Counted from the stretch's first letter, positions 49,886 to 59,097 are shown. The stretch is DNA of 64,000 nucleotides from Sabulibacter ruber (GCF_017355955.1 NZ_JAFFID010000003.1:1-64000); one strand, 5' to 3'. Translations and numbers: made by a program. Notes: a model not told the origin generated them from the letters alone.

Positions 49886-51559
49886 TTAATGAAGCTTCTC
49901 CTGAGTGACGTAAAAATTAGGATCAACTTTTAACTCAGTCACGTTAGAAGGCAAAGAGATTTGCTTCCAGTTATTGGCTACCGGCTTCAGCCATTTCTCT
50001 TTTCCATTTATCAATACCTTCACCGGCAAGTTGAAATTCTCCACGCAGTTACTCCACCTGAAGTGAAGGATTTTGCCTTCCATCCAGTACTCCAGCTCGG
50101 GCACCTGAACCGTTCTTAGATACTGGTTGAAGAACGGCACCAGGTTTAAGCCAGTTTTAGAACTAAGGTAATTCTCTATCTGGGCAGAAGTTACCGTCTG
50201 ATGATAGAAATCTTTGTTCATCCCCCTCAGAACCTTGCGCCACTTGTCGTCATTGTCCACCACCTGCCGAAGGGTGTGCAGCATATTGGCTCCTTTATAA
50301 TACATATCACCGGAGCCTCCGTAGTTCACGTTGTACATCCCAATCAGCGGTCGGTCGTTCAAGATGTTCTGCCGGGTGCCAATCACGTATTCACTCCCGG
50401 CTTTTTTGCCGTGGTAGAATTCAACGAAGAGATTCTCTGAATACGCGGTGAAGCTTTCATGAATCCACATATCGGCGATGTCTTTATAGGTGATGTTGTT
50501 GGCGAACCACTCGTGCCCGCTCTCATGGACAATGATGAAATCGAATTTCAGGCCCCAGCCGGTTCCGCTTAAATCCCGGCCAAGGTAGCCGTTGCGGTAC
50601 TTGTTTCCGTAGGTCACTGAACTCTGGTGCTCCATGCCCAGATAGGGCACTTCCACCTGTTTGTAGCTGTCTTCATAGAACGGGTAAGGCCCAAACCAAT
50701 GCTCAAAGGCTTTCAGCATGCGGGGAACCTCCTTGAACTGCTGCTTCGCTTTCTCTAGGTTTTCGCGCAGCACATAGTAATGGCAATCCAAGGGGCCCTT
50801 TTCCCCGGAATATACTTCTGAGAAGTGCACGTAATCTCCAATGTTCACATTTACCCCGTAATTGTTGATAGGGTTGGTCACTGCCCAATGGTACGTTTTG
50901 GTACCATCTGCATGGGATTCTACCTGTCGCAAACGACCATTTGAAACCTCCACCAGGCTCTGAGGAACCGTGACCCGTAGCATCATGCTGTCTGGTTCAT
51001 CATACATGTGGTCTTTGCAGGGCCACCAAAGGCTGGCTCCATCGCCCTGGCAGGAGGTGGCAATCAAAGGGTTGCCCTTAGAATCTTTTTTCCAGGTCAC
51101 TCCCCCACTCCAGGGCGGATTCTTACTGACCTTGGGTTTACCGCCATACTGCACCTCAATGGTCTGAAGTGAGCCTGGTTCCTGCTGCTGTACCAGTTGA
51201 ACAAACCAGGCATTTCCGTCCTGCCTTACAGAAAGCTTCTGACCGTTCTGCATCACCTGCTCTATACGCATGGGGGCCTGAAGATCAAGCTGCATCACCT
51301 GCATTCCCTTGAGCACCTTGTACCGGATCTTGTTCATGCCGTACATGGAACTGTCCTGAGGGTTCACGTTCATGCTCAGGTCGTAGTGGATCAGGTCCCA
51401 CCAGGCACGCTCAGGAGTAATGGAACCCCGCAAGGTATCTTGTCTGGTGAATTGGGGAGATTCCTGCCCATGGGATACCATAGGCACACAAATCAACCAC
51501 AACCAACTCCATATAAATCTTTTTCCTTGTTTAAGGTCTAACATAGGTGAGTTTAGCAT
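49886..51559 (-). CDS. M1-family aminopeptidase, 557 aa
   Basis: The zinc motif is perfect: H345-E-S-G-H349 and, 18 residues later, E368 (HESGHEWFANNITYKDIADMWIHESF), which is the HExxH-x18-E pattern of gluzincins. An N-terminal signal (LWLICVPMVSHGQ) sends it out of the cytoplasm. The N-terminal beta domain (about 45-260) covers substrate entry. A GAMEN-like exopeptidase motif appears as GMEHQSS (residues about 308-314). The start is uncertain: ATG at 51559 or 51544; the later gives a shorter signal peptide. It probably degrades peptides with the neighbouring M28 enzyme. Confidence 0.94.
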   Translation of the reverse strand: MLNSPMLDLKQGKRFIWSWLWLICVPMVSHGQESPQFTRQDTLRGSITPERAWWDLIHYDLSMNVNPQDSSMYGMNKIRYKVLKGMQVMQLDLQAPMRIEQVMQNGQKLSVRQDGNAWFVQLVQQQEPGSLQTIEVQYGGKPKVSKNPPWSGGVTWKKDSKGNPLIATSCQGDGASLWWPCKDHMYDEPDSMMLRVTVPQSLVEVSNGRLRQVESHADGTKTYHWAVTNPINNYGVNVNIGDYVHFSEVYSGEKGPLDCHYYVLRENLEKAKQQFKEVPRMLKAFEHWFGPYPFYEDSYKQVEVPYLGMEHQSSVTYGNKYRNGYLGRDLSGTGWGLKFDFIIVHESGHEWFANNITYKDIADMWIHESFTAYSENLFVEFYHGKKAGSEYVIGTRQNILNDRPLIGMYNVNYGGSGDMYYKGANMLHTLRQVVDNDDKWRKVLRGMNKDFYHQTVTSAQIENYLSSKTGLNLVPFFNQYLRTVQVPELEYWMEGKILHFRWSNCVENFNLPVKVLINGKEKWLKPVANNWKQISLPSNVTELKVDPNFYVTQEKLH

Positions 51560-51939
51560 TTATTGATAGTTAAAGATAGAACCTTGAAAACCCGGTCTAT
51601 CTACTCTACCCCAAAATTTTATTTTAAGTGTACAACCAAGAGTTAGCTTTTGGTTCAGCTCTTCTGCAGATCATTCATTTGCTGGCTTTTTTGCCTGTTA
51701 TCGCAAATTCAACCAAGAAACCTAGTTGAATCAATTATAAAGCATCTTCAACTACCTACATCCATTCATTAGAATGATCTTATAAATTAAAAATAAGTAA
51801 CCTTTCCAAGCCAAACATATCATTATTTTATCTACTTATCTCTAATAAAACTTATATCATGTATTGCAGTTTATAATTTTACCGCTATATTTATTGCAGA
51901 TATAAACTTATCATCCAATATAAACTAAGGAGGTGTCCA
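51560..51939. other. 380-bp AT-rich divergent region
   Basis: No gene or palindrome copy is present. The DNA is AT-rich, especially 51770-51930, and ends in a strong Shine-Dalgarno sequence. It holds the start regions of both the M1 peptidase and the PAS kinase genes. Confidence 0.6.
51926..51935 (+). promoter_or_regulatory. Strong Shine-Dalgarno sequence (TAAGGAGGTG) before a TTG start
   Basis: It is complementary to the 16S rRNA end over ten bases, and AGGAGG is 6 nt from the TTG. It is the only such site seen before a gene in this window. Confidence 0.7.
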
Positions 51940-53160
51940 TTGAAAGAGTCCCAAATCTATTCGGTAAGAAGCAACGTGAATTGGGAAAAGATGGCTAAAG
52001 TATCGGTGGATCTATTCTGCACCCTGGATGCAGACGGGTTTTACACCTATGCAAGCGAAGCCAGCAGAAACATGCTGGGGTATGAACCCTGGGAATTGGA
52101 GGGTAAGCATTATACTGACTTCCTCCATCCTGCAGAAGCTACCAAAACCCAGAAGATCTTCAGGGCAACTTTCAGCAACTCCAGACAGGTGCATCTGGAG
52201 AATCGGGTCTTACACAAAAACGGCACCGAGGTCAGGATCCAATGGTCTGTTGCCTGGTCTGAGGAAGACGAAACCATGTTTTGCGTAGGCCGTGATCTCA
52301 CAGTAGTAATGGCATGGGAATCAACCAAGAGTTTAACCGCACCGGTGTACATGGAGGCATCCCGGACCAATTCCTTTCTGGGCCTTTCTGAGCCTTCTGG
52401 TACTCAACAATCACCTATGCCTGTCCAAGACACCTTGCCTCAAAAACCAGAAGTTGATCTCGCCAGACTTACCAAGGATCTTCATAGAAAGAACAGCGAC
52501 CTTCAGCAGTTCACGTACATTGTGTCCCATAACCTGCGTAACCCGGTGGCCAATGCAGTAGGCCTGGCAAACCTGTTAGTACACACCGACAGGAATTCCG
52601 TTACGTTTGACAAATCCTTGTCCTTCCTGCGGCTGAGTTTATACAGAATGGATAATGTTCTAAAGGACATGAACACCATCCTGAGCATAAGAGAAAAGCG
52701 TGAAACTACAGGATTGGAACAGGTGAACCTGCATGAAGTAACTCTTCAGGCGCTTTCAGCTTTAGAAGAACAACTCCAAAAAGCAGGAACCACCGTAAAC
52801 CTTGACATTACCGATGGCCTAACCGTGAAAGCCAACAAAGCCTACCTATACAGCATCTTTTCTAACCTTCTGTCCAATTCTGCCAAATACAGAGCAGAAG
52901 GCCGCCGGCTTGAAATAAATATAAAGAGCCGCAGAACTGAGGAAGGCACCACTATCACGTTTTCAGATAACGGTTCTGGCTTCGATTTGGAAAAGAACAG
53001 GCAAAACGTCTTCAAACTTTATAAACGGTTCCACCAATATACTGAGGGCAGAGGAATGGGCTTATTCCTTATTAAGGCTCATTTAGATTCCATGGGCGGC
53101 CAAATTGAGGTGAACAGTAAAGTAGGAGAAGGAACCTGCTTTCAGATCAGCTTGCCATAA
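51940..53160 (+). CDS. PAS-domain sensor histidine kinase, 406 aa
   Basis: A PAS domain (residues about 20-125, VDLFCTLDADGFYTYASEASRNMLGYEPWELEGKHYTDFLHP) is followed by a linker, then a HisKA-type dimerisation region with phosphoacceptor H197 (TYIVSHNLRNPVANAVGLANLL) and an HATPase domain (NLLSNSAKYRAEG, FSDNGSGFDLEK, GRGMGLFLIKAHLDSMGG). There is no membrane segment, so it senses a cytoplasmic signal. The start is set by the unusual Shine-Dalgarno plus TTG; an ATG (M18) lies just before the PAS domain and is the alternative. No response regulator is adjacent. Confidence 0.9.
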   Translation: MKESQIYSVRSNVNWEKMAKVSVDLFCTLDADGFYTYASEASRNMLGYEPWELEGKHYTDFLHPAEATKTQKIFRATFSNSRQVHLENRVLHKNGTEVRIQWSVAWSEEDETMFCVGRDLTVVMAWESTKSLTAPVYMEASRTNSFLGLSEPSGTQQSPMPVQDTLPQKPEVDLARLTKDLHRKNSDLQQFTYIVSHNLRNPVANAVGLANLLVHTDRNSVTFDKSLSFLRLSLYRMDNVLKDMNTILSIREKRETTGLEQVNLHEVTLQALSALEEQLQKAGTTVNLDITDGLTVKANKAYLYSIFSNLLSNSAKYRAEGRRLEINIKSRRTEEGTTITFSDNGSGFDLEKNRQNVFKLYKRFHQYTEGRGMGLFLIKAHLDSMGGQIEVNSKVGEGTCFQISLP

Positions 53161-53347
53161 AACATTGCTGAATAGTTTTCTAATTGAAACAACTCTCTTC
53201 AGATTTGATCACCGTCAAACGTTCTTTGAATCTAAGCCGCCAGGAAGAGCAAGGCTTTTGTTCTGCCGAGGGGCATACTTATTTATGAATGAGGGAAAAG
53301 ACTGGAGGGCTTTGAAAGAAAATTCGCAAATTGGTAGCAAACAAAAA

Positions 53348-53379
53348 AGCCGTTTACAAGTTTTACCTTATAAACGGCT
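53348..53379 (-). terminator. Terminator of the tRNA cluster
   Basis: AGCCGTTTA pairs with TAAACGGCT. On the minus strand the stem is followed by a run of six T. It lies 11 bp after the tRNA-Arg gene. Confidence 0.75.
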
Positions 53380-53389
53380 GATTTTCAAG

Positions 53390-53463
53390 TGATCCCGTTT
53401 GGATTCGAACCAAAGACCTACTGCTTAGAAGGCAGTTGCTCTATCCAGCTGAGCTACGAGACC
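53390..53463 (-). tRNA. tRNA-Arg (TCT)
   Basis: The minus strand reads GGTCTCGTAGCTCAGC... with anticodon TCT in a CTGCC/GGCAG-type stem and the T-loop GGTTCGAATCC. The acceptor pairs GGTCTCG with CGGGATC (two G-T pairs). The discriminator is A and CCA is not encoded. Decodes AGA. Confidence 0.96.
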
Positions 53464-53528
53464 ATCGAAACAAAAATGAGTAATGGAGAATGTCTTTTAA
53501 GTCATCCAACATTACTCATCTTCTTTCG

Positions 53529-53602
53529 TCGGGGTGGCAGGATTCGAACCTACGACCTCCACATCCCAAATGTGGCGCGATACCGGGCTACGCTACACCC
53601 CG
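53529..53602 (-). tRNA. tRNA-Pro (TGG)
   Basis: The acceptor CGGGGTG pairs perfectly with CACCCCG, with discriminator A. The anticodon arm CACAT-TTGGGA-TGTG gives TGG. The T-loop is GGTTCGAATCC. CCA is not encoded. Decodes CCA and other Pro codons. Confidence 0.97.
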
Positions 53603-53715
53603 AGTCCTGCAATTACCGATTAACCAACTTAACCAAACCCTAACCTTTCGGTGAATTGCGGTGCAAAGATATAAGAAGAAATTTTACTGTCAAAATTTAT
53701 TTTCAGAAAAATTTC

Positions 53716-53804
<89 letters not shown>

Positions 53805-54087
53805 GGGCTACCTCTTTCGGTTAAAGAGTGTGCAAATATAGCCTAACAAAAATGAGATTACCAAAGCCCTCGCCAAAAAAATTTCCCAGCAGAGGGCCCT
53901 ACCACCATCATCCTCTTCTTTCCCAGCAGCTTAGAATCGCAGATTTTTTTCAAATTTTTTCAGACTTTGTCCGTTTCACCAAGGAATGACAGATTTTGCC
54001 ACACCTCACCAGCCCCATTCAACCCAAAGCCATTTGTTTCTTTCTTTTTAACTTGCCCCAGAATTTAAGAAGCATCCTATACTGCCT

Positions 54088-55056
54088 ATGACCTGGTACT
54101 TGCCTTTCACTTCCATGGAGTTCTTTTTCCTGCTCCTGTTTATAGTGTTCTATGGCGGCTACCTGTACCGGATCAAACGGCTGGCGTTTCAGTTTGGGCA
54201 ATCGGCTAATACGCTCTGGGTGAAAGCCGCTATCCGGTCGGTTTACATGGTGTTGCTAGTGGTGGCATTGCTGGGGCCTTCTTTTGGAGCCATGACCAAA
54301 GAGATCAGGACCAACGGCAAAGATGTTTTCCTGGCGGTTGATTTATCCCAGTCCATGAACGCCGTGGACGTGCCACCCTCCCGCCTTGAGAAGATGAAAC
54401 TGGAGCTGATGGATTTCGTCAGGAATTCAAACGCTGACCGAGTGGGGCTGATTGGTTTTTCTTCCGAGGCTTTTGTGTTGAGTCCGCTTACGTATGACTT
54501 GAGCGCCCTGGAACTGTTCATCCAATCGCTTCGGTCTAACCTGGCTCCGCAGGAGGCTGCCCAACTGAAACCTGTTTTAGGGCTGGTTCAGCAGAAATTC
54601 AGGGATAGTGAAACCAGCCGTGAATTAGAACGCTCCAAAATACTGGTGGTGTTTTCTGACGGGGAGACCTTTGGCGAAAATCTGCAGGCCGAGATCAATG
54701 CGCTGCAAAGCCAGGGAGTGCGGGTGTACTGCGTTGGAATTGGAACCTACTTTGGAGGGAAAATCCCGGAAGGACGCAGCTTCAAGAAAGACCAGGACGG
54801 CCAAACCGTGGTGACAAAACTAGAACCCGAATCATTGAAGACCCTGGCCCAACGCACCCAAGGAGATTACTTTGAGATAAACCAGAACATAAGCGAGATG
54901 CCCCGGCTGATAAGCGCAGTGAACACCGTGAAAAGCGAACTGCGCCAGACCAAGGTGGTGGAAGTGGCCGCTAACAAGTATCTTTACCCTTTGTTGGCAG
55001 CTCTGCTCCTGATTGCGTTGGATGTGTTGTGGACCTTACAAGTGCTTAGAATATGA
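54088..55056 (+). CDS. VWA-domain membrane protein (BatA/BatB-like), 322 aa
   Basis: Two N-terminal helices (about 10-27 and 48-65) precede a von Willebrand factor A domain (about 78-280) with MIDAS residues D85, S87 and S89 (VDLSQSMNAVD), the conserved T/S in GFSSEAFVLSPLTYD, and the aspartate in VVFSDGETFGEN. A C-terminal helix (about 300-318) anchors it again. In Bacteroidota such proteins occur in Bat operons linked to stress tolerance. The partner TPR gene overlaps its end by 4 bp. No BatA or BatD is present beside it, so the pair may be an orphan unit. Confidence 0.9.
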   Translation: MTWYLPFTSMEFFFLLLFIVFYGGYLYRIKRLAFQFGQSANTLWVKAAIRSVYMVLLVVALLGPSFGAMTKEIRTNGKDVFLAVDLSQSMNAVDVPPSRLEKMKLELMDFVRNSNADRVGLIGFSSEAFVLSPLTYDLSALELFIQSLRSNLAPQEAAQLKPVLGLVQQKFRDSETSRELERSKILVVFSDGETFGENLQAEINALQSQGVRVYCVGIGTYFGGKIPEGRSFKKDQDGQTVVTKLEPESLKTLAQRTQGDYFEINQNISEMPRLISAVNTVKSELRQTKVVEVAANKYLYPLLAALLLIALDVLWTLQVLRI

Positions 55057-55970
55057 GGCTTTGGTGGTTGATTTTATTGCTGGCCTTCTCCCCTTTTGAC
55101 GGACTCCAGCGCATAGCGTTGCGGAACCAGTATGCCCAGCAAGCCGAGGCAGCGTACAAACAACGGCGCTACCACGAGGCTGCCGCTTTGTATGAGAAAG
55201 TACGCCAGACCGAAGGCGGCGCCATTCCTCCCTCGGTTACTTTGAACCTGGCCCATTCCTACTTCCATTTACATGAATACAGCCAGGCTTCTCCCCTGTA
55301 CCGAGTCCTTTTAAACACCCGGGATAAAAACCTGCTTTCGGTAGTTTCCACCCAACTGTCGGTGATTGAGGCCGAGGAAGGAAACTTCACCAAAGCCATT
55401 GCCTTCAGCAAACAGGCCATTACCTCAGATGAGACCAACAAGGCGGCCCGGTTCAACTATGAACTGCTGCAAAAGTATCTTCTACTGCACCCAGAAAAAC
55501 GGCAAAGCCCCCCTCCTCCCCAAAAAAGAAACCAACAGCAAAACGGTTCAGGCGGAAGAAAGCAACAAGACACCTCCAACACCACTACCACTCAGGGGCA
55601 ATCTAATGGCATGGCTAATACCGGCCCGGGAGGTACAAATCCAGGAGGAGGCAAACAGAACCCTCAGAATGGCCTTGACGGTACAGACAGCAAGCAGAAC
55701 TTTGGGAACACCCCGGGTCAGAACCAGGGCTTGAGCAATAATGGCTCAGGAACTGGAAACGCCAATATTGGTAACAGAAGAAGTAATCAATTGGGCGGCG
55801 AAAATGACCCGATGCTCCAAACCCGCTATGAACGGCTGAAAAAGCTACAACTGAGCCCTGAAAAAGCCCGCCAATTGCTGGATGCCATGCGCCAGGAAGA
55901 AACCCAGTACCTGCAGCAACTTCCGCGTAAAAGAGCAAAGCAATCGGACCGTAACACACCGGACTGGTAG
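55053..55970 (+). CDS. TPR protein with Gln/Asn/Gly-rich linker (BatC-like), 305 aa
   Basis: An N-terminal hydrophobic segment (residues 1-14, LWWLILLLAFSPF) is followed by TPR units (about 25-145, AEAAYKQRRYHEAAALYEKVRQTEGG ... SKQAITSDETNKAARFNYELLQKYL). A low-complexity linker rich in Q, N, G and T (about 150-245) then leads to a C-terminal helical segment (YERLKKLQLSPEKARQLLDAMRQEETQYLQQLPRKR). This matches BatC-type proteins, which pair with VWA proteins. Translation is coupled to the VWA gene by a 4-bp overlap. Confidence 0.88.
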   Translation: MRLWWLILLLAFSPFDGLQRIALRNQYAQQAEAAYKQRRYHEAAALYEKVRQTEGGAIPPSVTLNLAHSYFHLHEYSQASPLYRVLLNTRDKNLLSVVSTQLSVIEAEEGNFTKAIAFSKQAITSDETNKAARFNYELLQKYLLLHPEKRQSPPPPQKRNQQQNGSGGRKQQDTSNTTTTQGQSNGMANTGPGGTNPGGGKQNPQNGLDGTDSKQNFGNTPGQNQGLSNNGSGTGNANIGNRRSNQLGGENDPMLQTRYERLKKLQLSPEKARQLLDAMRQEETQYLQQLPRKRAKQSDRNTPDW

Positions 55971-55984
55971 AATCCGGCGAATCC

Positions 55985-56020
55985 GTTTACAGAGTATTTT
56001 GGTAAAAACAAGGCAAAAAC
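55985..56020. repeat. 36-bp palindrome, copy 20
   Basis: It lies 14 bp after the TPR gene stop. Ends are GTTTACAGAG and AGGCAAAAAC. Confidence 0.7.
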
Positions 56021-56130
56021 AGAATAGAGTAGTAGCCTACAAAGTTTAAAACAGTGCCTTTTGATGTAAAAGTTAAGTGTTTTTGAGAGGCTGCATTGAT
56101 CCTATATGGCTTGAACACGTACTACCATCC

Positions 56131-56166
56131 ATTTTTCTCCTGTTTTTCTAAAATTGAAGCAGAAAC
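56131..56166. repeat. 36-bp palindrome, copy 21
   Basis: Second copy in the same 309-bp gap, which contains no gene. Ends are ATTTTTCTCC and AGCAGAAAC. The centre (TTTTTCTAAAAT) is well kept, the arms less so. Confidence 0.65.
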
Positions 56167-56279
56167 TTACTTCAAACGTCACTTTAAAGAGTAAACAAAA
56201 CCCTTCAACCTAACAAGCGTTTGGCAATTATCAGAATTACCAATATCTTGATGCCATAAATCTAGTTACACCTACTGAT

Positions 56280-57464
56280 ATGCAGATAAAAGAAGTATAC
56301 GTGATTTCGGCGGTTCGTACCCCCATCGGGAGCTTTGGCGGTGCCTTGTCCAGCCTGACGGCCCCGCAACTGGGCGCCATTGCCATCAAAGGCGCGGTGG
56401 AGAAAGCCGGAATCGACAAAAGCATGGTACAGGAAGTGATCATGGGCAACGTGCTTTCCGCTAACGTGGGACAGGCACCCGCCCGCCAGGCCGCCATTGG
56501 CGCTGGTCTGGGCTATGAGGTGGAATGTACCACCATCAATAAAGTATGCGCCTCGGGCTCAAAAGCCATCATGTTCGCTTCACAAGCCATCATGTTGGGC
56601 CACAAAGACATCATTGTAGCGGGCGGCATGGAAAGCATGTCCAACGTGCCGTATTATCTGGATAAAGCAAGATTCGGGGCGAAGATGGGCCATGGCCAGA
56701 TGATCGACGGGCTCATCAAAGACGGTCTTTGGGATGTCTACAATGATTACCACATGGGCAGCGCCGCTGAGAACACTGCCCGCGAATTGGGCATCACCCG
56801 CGAGATGCAGGATGAATACGCCATCAACTCGTACCGCAAAGCCGCCGAGGCAGCCAAAGCCGGTTTCCTGAAAGACGAGATCATTCCGGTGGAGATACCA
56901 CAACGTGGCAAAGACCCTATTCTGGTAACTGAGGACGAGGAATACAGCAAAGTGGTGTTTGAGAAAATTCCTGGTTTGCGCCCGGTGTTTGACAAAGAAG
57001 GAACGGTGACGGCCGCCAACGCCTCTACCCTCAACGACGGGGCTGCGGCCCTGCTGCTCATGAGCAGAGAGAAAGCCGAGGAACTGGGCGTTACCCCGAT
57101 TGCCAAAATCCGCGGCTTCGCCGATGCCGAGCAGGAACCGAAATGGTTTACCACCACGCCTGCCCTGGCCATCCCGAAAGCCTTGAAAGTAGCCGGGGTA
57201 GATCCTTCAGAAGTAGATTTCTATGAAATAAACGAAGCTTTCTCGGTGGTTTCTCTGGCCAACAACAAGAAACTGGGCCTGGAAGGCGGCAACGTGAACG
57301 TGTACGGCGGTGCGGTATCATTGGGTCACCCGCTGGGAGCCTCCGGTGCCAGAATCGTGACTACGCTCATCAACGTGCTGCAAAAGAAGAACGGCAAAAT
57401 TGGCGTAACCGGCATCTGCAACGGCGGTGGCGGGGCCTCGGCCATCGTGCTGGAGCGCGTGTAA
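56280..57464 (+). CDS. Acetyl-CoA C-acetyltransferase (thiolase), 394 aa
   Basis: All thiolase landmarks are present: nucleophilic C90 in NKVCASGSKAI, H350 in GHPLGASGARI and C380 in CNGGGGASAIV. The length is exactly that of biosynthetic-type thiolases. It condenses two acetyl-CoA to acetoacetyl-CoA, or cleaves acetoacetyl-CoA in the reverse direction. There is no signal peptide. It is transcribed alone, with a hairpin terminator 23 bp after the stop. Its partners in beta-oxidation or ketone use are not in this window, although etfA/etfB are. Confidence 0.96.
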   Translation: MQIKEVYVISAVRTPIGSFGGALSSLTAPQLGAIAIKGAVEKAGIDKSMVQEVIMGNVLSANVGQAPARQAAIGAGLGYEVECTTINKVCASGSKAIMFASQAIMLGHKDIIVAGGMESMSNVPYYLDKARFGAKMGHGQMIDGLIKDGLWDVYNDYHMGSAAENTARELGITREMQDEYAINSYRKAAEAAKAGFLKDEIIPVEIPQRGKDPILVTEDEEYSKVVFEKIPGLRPVFDKEGTVTAANASTLNDGAAALLLMSREKAEELGVTPIAKIRGFADAEQEPKWFTTTPALAIPKALKVAGVDPSEVDFYEINEAFSVVSLANNKKLGLEGGNVNVYGGAVSLGHPLGASGARIVTTLINVLQKKNGKIGVTGICNGGGGASAIVLERV

Positions 57465-57486
57465 GTCATTGAACTATACTAAGTGT

Positions 57487-57517
57487 AAAAAGCCTTACGT
57501 TACATGTAAGGCTTTTT
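57487..57517 (+). terminator. Terminator of the thiolase gene
   Basis: AAAAAGCCTTAC pairs with GTAAGGCTTTTT (7-nt loop), followed by T run. It directly precedes the MORN-like gene. Confidence 0.85.
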
Positions 57518-57533
57518 TTATTGTTTTGTATCC

Positions 57534-58862
57534 ATGAAAAGGATTCTGTCTTCTATCGCGGTTCTGTTTGGCGTTCTGCTTTTCCAGCAGGAAACCCAGG
57601 CCCAGACGCGCGTGGTCACCTACTATGATTCGCTGCAATCGGCTATAAAGGAAGTCTACTTCATCAAGGCCAATCCAGACACCGTGATCCATGGATATTA
57701 CCGCAAGTACTACCCTACCGGCGAGTTGCAGGCCCTGGTGAAAGTGGTGGAAGGCAAGCGCGACAGCCTCTACACCGAATTCTTTCCCGATGGAAAACCC
57801 AAGCTGACGGTTCCTTACAAAGACGGGAAAAAGAACGGGTCTTTTACGGCCGTGTACCCAAACGGCAAGAAAATGCAGGAAGGCCAGTACGCCAATGATC
57901 TGCAGACGGGTTCCTTCAAAACGTACTATGAGAACGGCCAACTGAAACAGGAAACCAGCTTTGCAGACGGCTTCCCCGAAGGTTTGGTGAAAGAATACTT
58001 CCCCGATGGCAAACTGAAATCTGAGATCACCTACGCCAAAAAAGCGCAGAGCGGCCTTACCCGCACCTTCCATCCCAACGGCGAGAAAGCATCGGAAGCC
58101 ACGTACCGCAACGGCATGATTGAGGGCGATTTCCGGACTTACTACGACAACGGACAGTTGGAAACCGAGACCATCAGCCAGGGACCTAACAAACTAGCCA
58201 AGTTCAAAACCTACTATCGCTCGGGCAAACTGATGACCGAGGGCAGCGTGCTGGCCGGCAAACCCGAAGGACCCTCGGTGGCGTATTACGAGAACGGCCA
58301 ACGCAAAGCCACCCTCACCTACAGCAAAGGGTTACGTGTAGGCGTGGCCCAGACCTTTGACGAGAACGGCAAACTGCAGCAGGAAATCCGTTACAGCAAT
58401 TCTGAAAAAGACCGCAAAATCACCAACTACTACCCTTCCGGCGCTATTGCGGCCCAGCAGGAATTCAAAGAGAACAAGCCCGTGGGTACCTGGCAGGAAT
58501 TTTACGAGAGCAAACAGCTGAAAACCACTGAGCCGTACAAGAACGGGAAAATCAACGGCGAGCGCCTCACCTACCATGACAACGGCCAATTGTCTTCCAA
58601 AGCCAACTACGTGAACGGCAAGATCATCAGCACGTTGGTCACCTACTTCCCCTCGGGTAAAGTGAAGTCTGAGACGTTCTACAAAGACGGGCTGCGGTAC
58701 GGCACCTTCAAGCAGCTCTACGAAAACGGAAAAACCGAAATGGCCGGCACCTTCCGGAACAACCGCGAAACTGGCACCTGGACTTATTTTGACGAAAATG
58801 GCAAGCCTCTCAAGAAAGTGGAGTACCGCAACGGCCAGGTAGTGGTGGCTGATAAGAAGTAG
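57534..58862 (+). CDS. Secreted MORN/YwqK-like repeat protein, 442 aa
   Basis: A signal peptide (MKRILSSIAVLFGVLLFQQETQAQ) precedes about sixteen copies of a 20-24-residue repeat of the form YY.NGQL..E..Y..G...G....Y (for example YYENGQLKQETSFADGFPEGLVKEYFPDGKLKSE). This is the toxin-antitoxin 'YwqK antitoxin' or MORN-2 repeat, which forms a long beta sheet. No toxin partner is adjacent, so the antitoxin name is not supported here. The role of secreted members is unknown; they may bind proteins or surfaces. Confidence 0.9.
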   Translation: MKRILSSIAVLFGVLLFQQETQAQTRVVTYYDSLQSAIKEVYFIKANPDTVIHGYYRKYYPTGELQALVKVVEGKRDSLYTEFFPDGKPKLTVPYKDGKKNGSFTAVYPNGKKMQEGQYANDLQTGSFKTYYENGQLKQETSFADGFPEGLVKEYFPDGKLKSEITYAKKAQSGLTRTFHPNGEKASEATYRNGMIEGDFRTYYDNGQLETETISQGPNKLAKFKTYYRSGKLMTEGSVLAGKPEGPSVAYYENGQRKATLTYSKGLRVGVAQTFDENGKLQQEIRYSNSEKDRKITNYYPSGAIAAQQEFKENKPVGTWQEFYESKQLKTTEPYKNGKINGERLTYHDNGQLSSKANYVNGKIISTLVTYFPSGKVKSETFYKDGLRYGTFKQLYENGKTEMAGTFRNNRETGTWTYFDENGKPLKKVEYRNGQVVVADKK

Positions 58863-58878
58863 TCTGGTAGTTGGTTGT

Positions 58879-58914
58879 AGTTTTTGCTTGTTTTCAGGAA
58901 AACAACTCCAAAAC
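58879..58914. repeat. 36-bp palindrome, copy 22
   Basis: It lies 16 bp after the MORN-like gene stop. A TTTTCAGGAAAA core; the left end is one base short. Its right end overlaps the left arm of the inverted repeat pair. Confidence 0.85.
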
Positions 58915-59097
58915 AGAGGTAGCGGCGTTACACTGTAACGCCGTGGCTCCCCGCAGCAGTACAGATGGTCACAAGTAGAACCATCTTTGCCACAGGAACC
59001 ATAAAAATCTTCTTCAAATAGAACTGCTTCCCCCAGACAAAACGGTTGCGTTCTATAGCAGCCCGGCGTTACGGTGTAACGCCGCTACCTCCGTTTT
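58910..59097. repeat. REPIN-like inverted repeat pair, 188 bp
   Basis: The left arm 58910-58943 and the right arm 59064-59097 are inverted 34-bp repeats with only two mismatches (AAAACaGAGGTAGCGGCG...). Each arm contains a small hairpin, CGGCGTTAC with GTAACGCCG. The spacer of 120 bp has no gene. Both ends merge into 36-bp palindromes. Confidence 0.8.

Noticed and set aside
57534..58862. Toxin-antitoxin locus, suggested by the YwqK family name
   Set aside because: The protein is secreted and no toxin-like gene is adjacent.
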